Origin: Fusobacterium ulcerans ATCC 49185 | GTDB taxonomy: Bacteria; Fusobacteriota; Fusobacteriia; Fusobacteriales; Fusobacteriaceae | Direction of reading: 5' to 3' | Length of the DNA: 64,000 nucleotides | Assembly (NCBI RefSeq): GCF_900683735.1 | Contig: NZ_LR215979.1 | Coordinates: 434,001 to 498,000, forward strand | In this document: positions 44,401 to 52,479 of the stretch, piece by piece | Numbering within the stretch: the first letter of the stretch is position 1 | Layout: each line of letters begins with the position of its first letter | Translations under genes and position numbers: made by a program | The notes under the pieces: model-generated | Databases searched by the model: none | Told to the model about the DNA's origin: nothing | Seen by the model: only the letters and a program-made list of their open reading frames with translations

Positions 44401-44573
44401 TGGCTATTACAGTTATGTTTGGACTTACATTCTCAACACTTCTGACATTGGTTGTAATCCCAATTCTATATACATTGATTGAGGATATGAATAATGCTAT
44501 TTTAAAATTCCTCAAAAAAGTGTATAATAAAATTATGGATCTTTTACCTAAAAAATTAAGTGGAAGAGACTAA
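41493..44573 (+). CDS. RND family multidrug efflux pump 1 (HAE1 type)
   Basis: 1026 residues, twelve predicted membrane helices with two large periplasmic loops. Starts LSIRRPVATTMIMIS, a standard AcrB-like helix 1. Helix 4 reads GMLTDNSVVVVDNIYRHM near residue 400: the proton-relay Asp is present but the second Asp of AcrB is Asn, as in other DN-type members. The matching helix 10-11 block GVVVNNAIVLIDFI and the R-P-I-L-M-T-T motif are intact. RBS GAGGTG. Follows the adaptor by 35 bases. Substrates unknown. Confidence 0.93.
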   Translation: MTLAGLSIRRPVATTMIMISVMFIGLMAMFSMKSELLPNMNIPVVTVKTTWQGAVAEDVETQVTKKIEEILPNVEGIDKIESTSTYGVSTIVVKFDYGINADEKVTEIQRELSKIENDLPSSADTPIAKKVEAGTGNLTLVIMMSAPNKTELSSFVEEYLKPKFESLPGIGQVNVFGNPDKQLQIQIDSDKLAAYDLSPMELYDMIRVSSLNVPLGTISTGSKDVIVRFMGELNYIDTFKDMILNSNGNTLRLKDVANVVLTTEDPDDISYLSGKESIAVIVEKSSDGSTIDLNKKALEALESLESIMPPETVYNVLLDTSIDINQSISNVSGTAVQGLILATIVLYLFLKNMRATLLVSAALPVAVIFTFAFLALNGTSLNLISLMGLSIGVGMLTDNSVVVVDNIYRHMTELKSPVMEASDNATTEVAMSVIASALTTMVVFIPILFIPGIAREIFRDLAYSIIFSNLAAIIVSLTLIPMLASRFLTNKADITKEGKIFGTVKSNYLKLINWAVDHRGKTVGITVLVFVISMVTVPRFLKMEFMPKQDQGRYSIVAELGKGLDLEKSKAIAKQIEDIVINEPNTQSYFTIVQKDSFSINVDIGKKDTRKTSVFDIITKLRPIVEKIPDTRTNLSEDFAMGSQQRDVQFDIVGSNLNEIKEVGAKVLTEIKNYPGAVDVKSTLDPGNIEARVVLDRDKIKSYGINPSVIAQTLSYSVLGGDRGDTVTVKTGVEEIDVMVRLPKEKRNDINALKNLNIKIDSGKFIKLSDVAEIVMAEGSSEINKTDRIYSVTVSANDGGVGMKAIQDKLVEAYENANPPKSVDYRWGGNSENLSDATSQLGFALGISIFLIYALLAAQFENFVLPVIIIGSIPLALVGIVWGLLLTGQPVDIMVMIGVILLAGVVVNNAIVLIDFIKMTRERGSERQEAVIESCRTRLRPILMTTMTTVLGMLPLSLGLGEGSEIYRGMAITVMFGLTFSTLLTLVVIPILYTLIEDMNNAILKFLKKVYNKIMDLLPKKLSGRD

Positions 44574-44590
44574 GAGGAGGGGGATTTATA

Positions 44591-44980
44591 ATGACAGATG
44601 GACATTACAATTACAAAATGATATTCGTAAATATAAACGAATCTCAGAAAGCTAGACTTGAGGATTTTTTTGACGAAATAAAATTTTATTATTATACAGT
44701 ACAGAAAAAGGTAGAAAGTGTATGGGATGCTAAAGTAAAACATAAGAATACTCTTATTTGGCCAGGAACAGATTGTACTTTTATCCTTACTGTACCAGAA
44801 AGAAATCTAGATAAAATGCTGAAGAACTTAAAGACTTTCAGAATGTCACTACCACATGGAATAGTTATGACAGCAGGAGTAATTCCTGTAGACAGAATAA
44901 TTATAGACTTTCTTAATGAGGACATAGTGCCAGATGAAGAACTTTTAGCAAAATTAAAAGAAAAACATAAAGTAAAGTAA
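44591..44980 (+). CDS. PG0541-like RND-transporter-associated small protein
   Basis: 129 residues, soluble. Contains the pattern KHKNTLIWPGTDCTFILTVPE followed by a helix and an RMSLPHGIVMTAGVIPVDRIIID strand. It fits the small PII-like proteins (PG0541 family) that accompany RND pumps in Bacteroidota and relatives. The assignment is from motif memory and is moderate. RBS GAGGAGGGGG. It is the last gene of the first pump operon, 17 bases after the RND gene. A sensing or assembly role is speculation. Confidence 0.6.
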   Translation: MTDGHYNYKMIFVNINESQKARLEDFFDEIKFYYYTVQKKVESVWDAKVKHKNTLIWPGTDCTFILTVPERNLDKMLKNLKTFRMSLPHGIVMTAGVIPVDRIIIDFLNEDIVPDEELLAKLKEKHKVK

Positions 44981-44993
44981 CAAAATAGATAAC

Positions 44994-45046
44994 ATAGGGA
45001 TAACTTAAATGTCAGAAAAGGCAGAGAAGTTGTCCCTATTTTTATT
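44994..45046 (+). terminator. Rho-independent terminator of the first pump operon
   Basis: ATAGGGATAACTT (44994-45006) pairs with AAGTTGTCCCTAT (45027-45039) with one G-U, followed by T-rich sequence. Confidence 0.8.
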
Positions 45047-45099
45047 TACTAATAAATTGCATTTTTTTCTTTTTTAGTGTATATTTATATGTAAAAGCT

Positions 45100-45130
45100 A
45101 TTACCCTAAAGTAGCTTTATAGTTTGAAAA
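45100..45130 (+). promoter_or_regulatory. MerR-type promoter element of the second pump operon
   Basis: ACCCTAAAGTAGCTTTATAG (45103-45122) contains the perfect inverted repeat TAAAG-tag-CTTTA. With ATTACC as a weak -35 and TGAAAA as a weak -10 the spacer is again 19 bases. The predicted start near 45137 leaves a 46-base leader to the MFP2 gene. The weak boxes fit an activator-dependent promoter. Confidence 0.6.
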
Positions 45131-45182
45131 ATTAAATTTTGATTTGAAGATAGTGAATTCTAGATAGAAAACAGGGGGAATT

Positions 45183-46238
45183 ATGAAAAAATTATTATTG
45201 ATTATTTATCTTTTAGCTTTTGCTGCATGTGGAGATAAAACAGCACAGCCAGAAAAGAAAGAAGTAGCAAAATTAGCAAAAACCATAGAACTAAATGAAA
45301 AAAATCTTGAATATATAAAAGATTATAATGGGGAATTAAAACCTGTTAATGAAGTGACAATTATCACTCCTACAGGTGGGGATGTAAAAAAGATAAATTT
45401 TAAAAATGGGGATAAAGTAAAAAAAGGAGATCTAATACTTGAGCTTACAGATGCTTCAACTGAAGCGAGCTATTATGAGGCAGAGGGAAATCTCTTAAAA
45501 GCAAAGTCAAGTTATTCAACGGATAAAATATCTTATGAAAAATATAAAAAACTTTTTGCTAAAGAACTTGTATCTGAAGATGAATATTTAAATTCTAAAA
45601 ATAAATATGAAACAAGTTTAGGAGGATTAAAAATAGCTGAAGCTAATTTTATAAGAGCAAAAGATAATTTTTCAAGATTGAAGGTTACAGCTAAAATAGA
45701 TGGAACTATTACAGATTTAGATCTTAAAGAATTTGAAAAAGTTCCTGCTTCTCAAAAAATATTAACAATAGTTGATAATAGCAGTATGGAATTAGTAATA
45801 GCAGTTTCAGGTAAAGATACAGAGTTTACTGAAGTTGGAGGAAAAGCAGAAGTTCTGGTAGAAGAATTAGGGGAAAAACTAGAAGGAACTATAACAGAAA
45901 TAAATCTGAGTTCAGACAGCAATACAAAAAAATATTCTGTGAAACTTAGTGTGAAAAATGAAAACCAAAGACTTTTAAAAGGTTTATATGCAAAAGTAAA
46001 ATTACAACAGGGATATATAAAAGGTTTATTCGTTCCTAAACAGGCAATAATGATAAAAGATCTTTATTCATATATAGTTATTTCTAGAAATAATACTGCT
46101 GTTATTTATAAGGTTACTCCAGATATTACAATAGGAAATGAACAGATGATTGAATTTCCTGATTATCAAGCAGGGGATAAAGTAGTGGTAGAGGGACAGT
46201 ATCTTCTTAATAATAATGATAAAATAAAGGAGAACTAG
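45183..46238 (+). CDS. RND efflux periplasmic adaptor 2 (MFP), lipoprotein
   Basis: 351 residues. Lipobox AFAAC (Cys16). Same domain order as the first adaptor: lipoyl half GGDVKKINFKNGDKVKKGDLILEL, helical hairpin with the shared FAKELVSEDEYLNSKNKYE segment, second lipoyl half KIDGTITDLDL, barrel SSDSNTKKYSVKL. The G-rich RBS AGGGGG. Starts the second pump operon, which has no TolC gene of its own. Confidence 0.92.
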   Translation: MKKLLLIIYLLAFAACGDKTAQPEKKEVAKLAKTIELNEKNLEYIKDYNGELKPVNEVTIITPTGGDVKKINFKNGDKVKKGDLILELTDASTEASYYEAEGNLLKAKSSYSTDKISYEKYKKLFAKELVSEDEYLNSKNKYETSLGGLKIAEANFIRAKDNFSRLKVTAKIDGTITDLDLKEFEKVPASQKILTIVDNSSMELVIAVSGKDTEFTEVGGKAEVLVEELGEKLEGTITEINLSSDSNTKKYSVKLSVKNENQRLLKGLYAKVKLQQGYIKGLFVPKQAIMIKDLYSYIVISRNNTAVIYKVTPDITIGNEQMIEFPDYQAGDKVVVEGQYLLNNNDKIKEN

Positions 46239-46241
46239 GTT

Positions 46242-49200
46242 ATGAAATCAATTTCAGAATTTTCAATAAGAAAACCAGCTACAGCTACAATGTTTATAAT
46301 ATCAATGATTTTCTTTGGTATACTAGGTCTTAAAAAAATGCCAATAGAAATGCTTCCTAATATAAATAAACCTACTGTAAGAATAAGAATAAAATGGGAT
46401 GGAGCAACTCCATCTGATGTAGATAAAATGATTACAAGAAAGATAGAAGATGTTCTTCCAAATGTAGAGGGAATAGTGGAATATACATCAGAATCTTCTG
46501 CTGAACAGTCTCTCATATTTGTAAAATTTAAATATGGGACTGAAGTTGAAACTAAAATAACTCTTATACAAAATGAGATAAATCAGATAAGAAATAAATT
46601 TCCAGATGACATGAAGGAACCTTCTATAAGAAAGAGTTCTATGTCAGATGTGCCAGCTATTACATTTTCTATGGCTGGTGGAGATAAAATGGAAATGAGG
46701 AGTTATGCTGAAAATAACTTAAAACCTATGCTTGAAAGAATTTCAGGAGTTGCTCAGATACAAGTTTTTGGAGGACAAGAACAGGAAGTATCAGTAGAAG
46801 TAGACCCAAATAAGCTGGAAAACTATAATCTTGGAATAATGGATGTATATAATAAAATGAATAAGGCAAGTGTTAATCTTCCAGGAGGAATTTTAAGAGA
46901 GGGAGAAAAAGAATACCTTATTAAAATAGAGGCAGAGATAGAAACTGCTGATGAAATAAAAGAAATAGTTCTAAGCAATAAAAATGGACATCTTTTAAAA
47001 TTAAAAGATATAGCAAAAATACAGGTTGCTCCAAAAGACAGAACATCAATATATAGAAAAAATGGAAAGGACAGTATTGTAGTTATTGTTTCAAAAACAG
47101 ATGATGGAAACTCTGTTGCAATTGTTAATGAAACTAAAAGGGTTATAGAGAAAAACAGAGGATCTTTGCCTATTAATACTGTACTAAATTATGAATTTGA
47201 TTCTTCTGTCACAATACTGAATTCAATATCTAATGTTAAATCAAGTGGGATGCAGGGATTAATTTTGGCATCTGTTATACTTTTTGTTTTCTTAAAAAGT
47301 ATTTCAGCTACATTAATAATAGCTGTGGCTATTCCTATATCTATAATTTTTACTTTCTTCTTGTTGAATATTCAGGGAATAAGTATCAATCTGATATCTC
47401 TTATGGGATTATCTCTGGGAATAGGTATGTTGGTAGATAACTCAGTAGTAGTTGTGGATAATATATTCAGACATATGACTGAACTTGGGAAAACGAAATT
47501 GCAGGCAGCAAAAGATGGAGCAGAGGAAATGGCACTTCCTGTATTGGCTTCAACCATGACAACTGTTGCTGCATTTTTACCTTTGGTTTTTCAGGAGGGG
47601 TTGGCAAAAGAACAATTTAATAACTTATGTTATGCAATATCATATTCATTGCTGGCTTCATTAGTAATATCGCTTACATTTGTTCCAATGATAGCAAGTA
47701 AGGTAATGGATAGTAAAAAAGATCTGAATGCTGAAGGAAAAATAATGATAGGCTTTAGAAAAATGTATGTGGCAACATTAAAATGGGCTATAAGACATAG
47801 AGGAGCAGTATTAGGGATATTAGCAGTTTTGTTTATAGGATCAATGTTTGCTGCATCAAAAATAGGGGGTAGATATATTCCAACTGTTGATGAGGGAAGA
47901 TATGCTGTAGTTGCAAAGCTTCCATCAGGAGCAGATGTAAATAAAGCTGATAGAATAGGAAAAGTTCTTGAAGATAAAGCAGCAACACTTTCATTTGTGA
48001 GAGATTATACAGTTTCAGGAAACAGTTCAAATGCTATTCTTAATATAAATGCAGGGTTGAAAACTTCAAGAGATGAATCTCTGCAAGAAATAATAAGAGA
48101 ACTAAGAAAAACTTTTGTGGAATTCCCAGATGTAGAATTGACAATAACTCCAGGATATAAATTTGGAACAAGAGGAATATATGATTTAGAGTTTGAACTT
48201 TATTCAGATAATGAATCACAGCTTCAAATAATTTCCCAGGAACTTAAAGAAAAAATAAAAGATATTGATGGTATCTATGATGTAACTTCATCATTTGAAG
48301 GTGGAAAACCAGAAGGAAAATTCTATATAGATAGAGAAAAAGCTGAATATTATGGATTAGATGTAAAAAACATAGCAACAATGATACAAACACAGATATT
48401 AGGTGGAACTCCTATTAAAATCAACAGTGATAATAGTGAAATAGATGTTACACTTCAATTACAGAAAAAATATAGAGAATCTACAGGTTTGATATTAGAT
48501 TCAAGAATAACCCTTCCAAATGGTGGGAATATCAGAATATCTGATGTTGCTGAATTTAGAGCTGAAGAGGGACCTTCAAAAATAGAAAAAAAAGATAAAA
48601 AAAAGAAAATAGTTATATATGCCAACTTAAAAGATGAACTAGATTTGGAAACTGCCCAAAAGCTTGTTACTGCAACTTTGGAAGATATGGGATATCCAGA
48701 TGGATTGACTTATGGAACTGGAGGAAAAAGTGCAGATATGGCTGAAATGGGAGCTCAATTGAAATCAACATTTGCCATTGCAGTATTTCTTATTTACTTT
48801 ATTCTTGTATGGCAGTTTGAGTCATTTATAATGCCTTTTGTAATTATATTATCTATACCACTGTCAACTACAGGAGCATTTTATGCTCTCTATGCAGCAG
48901 GACTTAGTATAGATGCCATGGTATCTGTAGGATTTGTAATGTTGGCAGGAATAGTTGTAAATAATGCTATTGTATTAATAGATTTCATTAATATTAGGAG
49001 AGCTGCTGGTGATAATATGAATAAAGCTCTTATTACAGCAGGAAAGACAAGACTTAGACCAATTATGATGACTACGCTAACTACTGTACTTGGAATGGTT
49101 CCATTGATGTTCAGTAATGGTGAGGGATCAGAAATATATAAAGGAATGTCTTTTGTTGTAGTCTTTGGACTTTCTACAGCTACTCTTTTGACTCTGGTAG

Positions 49201-49283
49201 TAATACCTGTATTCTATTATCTGATAGATGACTTTATAATTTTAATGAGAAAATTTAGAAAAAAATTATCAAAAAAATTGTAA
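46242..49283 (+). CDS. RND family efflux pump 2 (HAE1 type)
   Basis: 1013 residues with the same topology as pump 1. Helix 1 FSIRKPATATMFIISM, helix 4 GMLVDNSVVVVDNIFRHM, and GIVVNNAIVLIDFI in the second half; again the DN rather than DD pair. It begins 3 bases after the adaptor stop and is followed after 15 bases by a MerR gene, so the three genes form one operon. Substrates are unknown. Confidence 0.93.
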   Translation: MKSISEFSIRKPATATMFIISMIFFGILGLKKMPIEMLPNINKPTVRIRIKWDGATPSDVDKMITRKIEDVLPNVEGIVEYTSESSAEQSLIFVKFKYGTEVETKITLIQNEINQIRNKFPDDMKEPSIRKSSMSDVPAITFSMAGGDKMEMRSYAENNLKPMLERISGVAQIQVFGGQEQEVSVEVDPNKLENYNLGIMDVYNKMNKASVNLPGGILREGEKEYLIKIEAEIETADEIKEIVLSNKNGHLLKLKDIAKIQVAPKDRTSIYRKNGKDSIVVIVSKTDDGNSVAIVNETKRVIEKNRGSLPINTVLNYEFDSSVTILNSISNVKSSGMQGLILASVILFVFLKSISATLIIAVAIPISIIFTFFLLNIQGISINLISLMGLSLGIGMLVDNSVVVVDNIFRHMTELGKTKLQAAKDGAEEMALPVLASTMTTVAAFLPLVFQEGLAKEQFNNLCYAISYSLLASLVISLTFVPMIASKVMDSKKDLNAEGKIMIGFRKMYVATLKWAIRHRGAVLGILAVLFIGSMFAASKIGGRYIPTVDEGRYAVVAKLPSGADVNKADRIGKVLEDKAATLSFVRDYTVSGNSSNAILNINAGLKTSRDESLQEIIRELRKTFVEFPDVELTITPGYKFGTRGIYDLEFELYSDNESQLQIISQELKEKIKDIDGIYDVTSSFEGGKPEGKFYIDREKAEYYGLDVKNIATMIQTQILGGTPIKINSDNSEIDVTLQLQKKYRESTGLILDSRITLPNGGNIRISDVAEFRAEEGPSKIEKKDKKKKIVIYANLKDELDLETAQKLVTATLEDMGYPDGLTYGTGGKSADMAEMGAQLKSTFAIAVFLIYFILVWQFESFIMPFVIILSIPLSTTGAFYALYAAGLSIDAMVSVGFVMLAGIVVNNAIVLIDFINIRRAAGDNMNKALITAGKTRLRPIMMTTLTTVLGMVPLMFSNGEGSEIYKGMSFVVVFGLSTATLLTLVVIPVFYYLIDDFIILMRKFRKKLSKKL

Positions 49284-49298
49284 AAAAGAGGAGAGGAC

Positions 49299-50159
49299 AT
49301 GGAAGATTACTTAACAATTGGGGAAATATCGAAACTTACAGCAGTTTCTATCTCTACATTACGTTATTATGATAGTGAAGGGATATTTTCTCCTGCTTTA
49401 AAAGATGAAAAAAACAACTATAGATACTATACAGGATTCCAAATCCCAGTATTGAAGATAATAGTACATTTGAAAAAATTAGGATTTACAAATGATTCTA
49501 TAAAAAGCCATCTAAATAATCTTAATTATTCTCACACTTTGGAATTAATAACAAAGATAATAGAAGAAACAAAGGTAGAAATAAAAAGACTTCAAAGAAT
49601 AGAAAAAGAGTTAGTACAAAATTCTGGACAGATAAAACAGCTGATTGAAATAGAGAAAAAAATAGATACTTTTTTTATAGAAGAGATAGATGAAATAAAA
49701 GCTGTATATGCAGAAATTTCTTTAGATATTGATTCTAAGAAAATAATTCAAGCAGCATTTAAAAAATTGGACAGCAGTTTGAATTCTAGTAATTCTTCTG
49801 AAGTGACTAAAAAAATAGATGCTCCTTTAAATAATACTGTTTTGCCAATAGGAATATATGCTTTGATAATTCCTAAGGAAAATATTGACAATGGAAGCTT
49901 TAAAGAAGAGAAAATTATTTTTATGCAGGATGTAAAAAATATTGAAAAAAGAATGACAATACCTAAAAATAGGTATGCATGTCTTTATTGTAAAAATAAA
50001 TTTAAAAACAGAAGAGAATATATTGATAAACTTTTAGAATGGATAAAAGAGAACAACTTTGAAATTATAGGAGATGCTATTATACATTTTCTAGCAGGGC
50101 CTGGTTTTGTAAAGGATCCTAAAGAATTACTCTATGCAGTAAAAGTACCAATAAAATAA
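49299..50159 (+). CDS. MerR family regulator with BmrR/GyrI-like effector domain
   Basis: 286 residues. N-terminal MerR winged helix (about 1-70): LTIGEISKLTAVSISTLRYYDSEGIFSPALKDEKNNYRYY. A long dimerisation coil (about 75-135) follows, then a GyrI-like multidrug-binding domain (about 150-285). This architecture is that of BmrR, which binds drugs and untwists 19-bp-spacer promoters. It lies at the end of the second pump operon. The two near-identical 19-bp-spacer elements (38067-38097 and 45100-45130) are its most likely targets. Confidence 0.9.
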   Translation: MEDYLTIGEISKLTAVSISTLRYYDSEGIFSPALKDEKNNYRYYTGFQIPVLKIIVHLKKLGFTNDSIKSHLNNLNYSHTLELITKIIEETKVEIKRLQRIEKELVQNSGQIKQLIEIEKKIDTFFIEEIDEIKAVYAEISLDIDSKKIIQAAFKKLDSSLNSSNSSEVTKKIDAPLNNTVLPIGIYALIIPKENIDNGSFKEEKIIFMQDVKNIEKRMTIPKNRYACLYCKNKFKNRREYIDKLLEWIKENNFEIIGDAIIHFLAGPGFVKDPKELLYAVKVPIK

Positions 50160-50163
50160 AATG

Positions 50164-50189
50164 GACAGGGAATTATCTCTGTCTTTTTT
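50164..50189 (+). terminator. Rho-independent terminator after merR
   Basis: GACAGGGA (50164-50171), loop ATTA, TCTCTGTC (50176-50183), then six T. One G-U pair. Confidence 0.8.
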
Positions 50190-50255
50190 GATATAAGAAA
50201 TAAAATATGATAAAATAAAATTAATATAAAAATCTCTTAATAGAAAGGATAGATT

Positions 50256-51506
50256 ATGGCTGAATTTAATGAATTGATAAAGAAATTTGATAAAATAAGA
50301 GATTATATGAGGGAATTTTATATTTATGGATTTAAAAGCAGAGAAGAATTAGCTCTAAAAAGCCTTAGAAGTTATGATGATGATAAAAGACGTATAGAAA
50401 GCTATCTAACAGGGTATATGTCATTTAATCAAAGAGAAAATGGAAAAAATATATTTCTTTCAGTAGACAGCAGAAAAATAACTGAAAATCCATTGTATAA
50501 AGTATTTAAAACAAAATCTTTTACTAAAAATGATATAACATTACATTTTATAATTTTGGATATTTTATCAAGAAATAAAAAATTTACTTTAAGAGAGATA
50601 ACAGATAAAATAAATAATGATTATTTTTCAAAATTTAGAGAAAGTAATATTTTAGATACAGCAACCATAAGACTTAAACTTTCAGAATATGTAAAAGAGG
50701 GAATATTAAAAAGTGAAAAAAATGGTAAGGAAGTATATTATAATTTTTTTTGTGTAGATATAGATATTTTAAATTATAAAGATACAATATCTTTTTTTAG
50801 TGTAGTATCTCCTATTGGAGTTATAGGAAGTTTTATAATGGATAGATTTGAAATCAGAAATATGAAATTTTCTTTTAAACATAACTATATACTTTATGCT
50901 ATGGAAAGTGAAATATTGTATAAAATATTAGAAGGATTGAATAAAAAATCAAAAATAGAATTAAAATATTTTATGAAAAAAGATAAAAAATATATTATTA
51001 AAAAGATAACTCCATTAAAGGTATTTGTAAGTGTACAAACAGGAAGAAGATATATTGTTGGATGTTTAGAATCTGGTTCTGTATTTACATATAGACTTGA
51101 TAAAATAAAAGATGTAAAAGTTTTAGAAAAAGATGAAAATTTCATTAAATTACAAAATGAAATAGAAAATAAATTACAATATTTATGGGGGGTCTCTTTT
51201 AAGAAAAACGAATTAGAAACATTGAAAATGGTGCTATACATTGGAAAGAAAGAAGAATACATAGTAGATAGACTTAGAAATGAAGGAAGACATGGAATAA
51301 TTAAACAATTAAGTAATGATAAATGGGAGTATAAAATAGAAGTATACGATGCTTTAGAGATGCTCCCATGGATAAGAACTTTTACTGGGAGGATAATTTC
51401 TTTAGAGTCAACTAATGAAGATGTATGCAGAAAATTTTATAGGGATTTTGAATCTGTGTATAGATTTTATGATGGAGGAAAAAATGATATTCAACGAAAT
51501 AAATAA
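50256..51506 (+). CDS. WYL domain transcriptional regulator 1
   Basis: 416 residues, cytoplasmic and basic. A helical/winged-helix N-terminal part (LREITDKINNDYF...TATIRLKLSEYVKEGIL, about residues 110-150) precedes a WYL domain (about 225-300; IELKYFMKKDKKYIIKKITPLKVFVSVQTGRRYIVGCL). The canonical W-Y-L core reads RYIVG here. A C-terminal extension ends ...LPWIRTFTGRIISLES, as in PafC-type proteins. RBS AAAGGA. It overlaps the next WYL gene by 23 bases. Ligand unknown. Confidence 0.75.
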   Translation: MAEFNELIKKFDKIRDYMREFYIYGFKSREELALKSLRSYDDDKRRIESYLTGYMSFNQRENGKNIFLSVDSRKITENPLYKVFKTKSFTKNDITLHFIILDILSRNKKFTLREITDKINNDYFSKFRESNILDTATIRLKLSEYVKEGILKSEKNGKEVYYNFFCVDIDILNYKDTISFFSVVSPIGVIGSFIMDRFEIRNMKFSFKHNYILYAMESEILYKILEGLNKKSKIELKYFMKKDKKYIIKKITPLKVFVSVQTGRRYIVGCLESGSVFTYRLDKIKDVKVLEKDENFIKLQNEIENKLQYLWGVSFKKNELETLKMVLYIGKKEEYIVDRLRNEGRHGIIKQLSNDKWEYKIEVYDALEMLPWIRTFTGRIISLESTNEDVCRKFYRDFESVYRFYDGGKNDIQRNK

Positions 51507-52395
51507 TGTATATTATCTAACTGTATCCAGAATCATAAATGAATTATTAAAAAGACCATTAACAGATAGAGAAATGATAAAGATAATTAAAGAAACAGCT
51601 TTTTTAGAGAGCTTTATACAAATATATCAATCTATAAAAGAGGAGAGATGGCAGCTCATAACAAAAGATATGGAAACTGTAATAAATAACCCTATAAAAC
51701 CATACCTTACAGAGCTGGAAAAAAGATGGCTGAAATCTGTTTTTATGGATAGAAAGATTAAACTTTTTTGTGATGAAATTCCAGAATTAGCTGAAATAAA
51801 ACCTCTTTATCAAGAGAAAGATTTTTATTATTTTGATAGAAAGAAAAATGGAGATAACTATGATGATGAAAAGTATGTAAAAAATTTCAGAAGAATCTTA
51901 AAGGGAATAAATGAAAGAAGAAAATTGATAGTAAAATCTTTGAATAGAGGAAAAAGAATAACAGAGATAGAAGTAATTCCAGATAGAATAGAGTATTCAT
52001 ATAAAGATGATAAATTTCGTTTTTTAGGAATAAAAGGTGGAAAAGAAAAAATATTTAACATGTCAAATATATTAGAATGTGAATTAACAGAGGTATATGA
52101 AGAAATTGAAAAAGAAATAACACCTATGGAGCAGAGAAAAATAACAGTTGATTTGGTAGATTCCAGAGATGCTTTAGAAAGAGCTATGCTGCATTTTTCA
52201 GATTTTAAAAAGATAACGGAAAAAATTGAGGAAAGAAAATATAAGATGGAAATATATTATGAAGCAATTGATGAAACAGAAGTCCTTATAAGAGTACTAT
52301 CCTTTGGTCCAATGCTGAGAGTTATCTATCCCAAAAGATTTGTTTCACTGATAAAAGAAAGATTGAAAAAACAGAAAAAACTGTGGACTTTTTAG
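51484..52395 (+). CDS. WYL domain-like regulator 2
   Basis: 303 residues. ATG 51484 is chosen because GGAGG lies 6 bases upstream; the longer ORF from 51415 has no RBS. The N-terminal half is helical and its TVSRIINELLKRPLTDREM segment may form a helix-turn-helix; the WYL-like region (about 145-205) is divergent, and the C-terminus LRVLSFGPMLRVIYPKRFVSLIKERL is typical of WYL regulators. Paired and overlapping with the preceding gene, so the two may work as a heteromeric PafBC-like pair. A terminator overlaps its stop codon. Confidence 0.7.
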   Translation: MIFNEINNVYYLTVSRIINELLKRPLTDREMIKIIKETAFLESFIQIYQSIKEERWQLITKDMETVINNPIKPYLTELEKRWLKSVFMDRKIKLFCDEIPELAEIKPLYQEKDFYYFDRKKNGDNYDDEKYVKNFRRILKGINERRKLIVKSLNRGKRITEIEVIPDRIEYSYKDDKFRFLGIKGGKEKIFNMSNILECELTEVYEEIEKEITPMEQRKITVDLVDSRDALERAMLHFSDFKKITEKIEERKYKMEIYYEAIDETEVLIRVLSFGPMLRVIYPKRFVSLIKERLKKQKKLWTF

Positions 52396-52411
52396 TTCGC
52401 AGATTTTTTTT
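52381..52411 (+). terminator. terminator overlapping the stop of WYL regulator 2
   Basis: CTGTGGAC (52381-52388) pairs with GTTCGCAG (52395-52402) using two G-U pairs, followed by eight T. It separates the regulators from rtcB. Confidence 0.65.
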
Positions 52412-52479
52412 AATGATAATAGAAAAAATATCATGTATGATTAAAGTATGAAATTGCTTGCAAGCTAAAAGGAGAAAAT

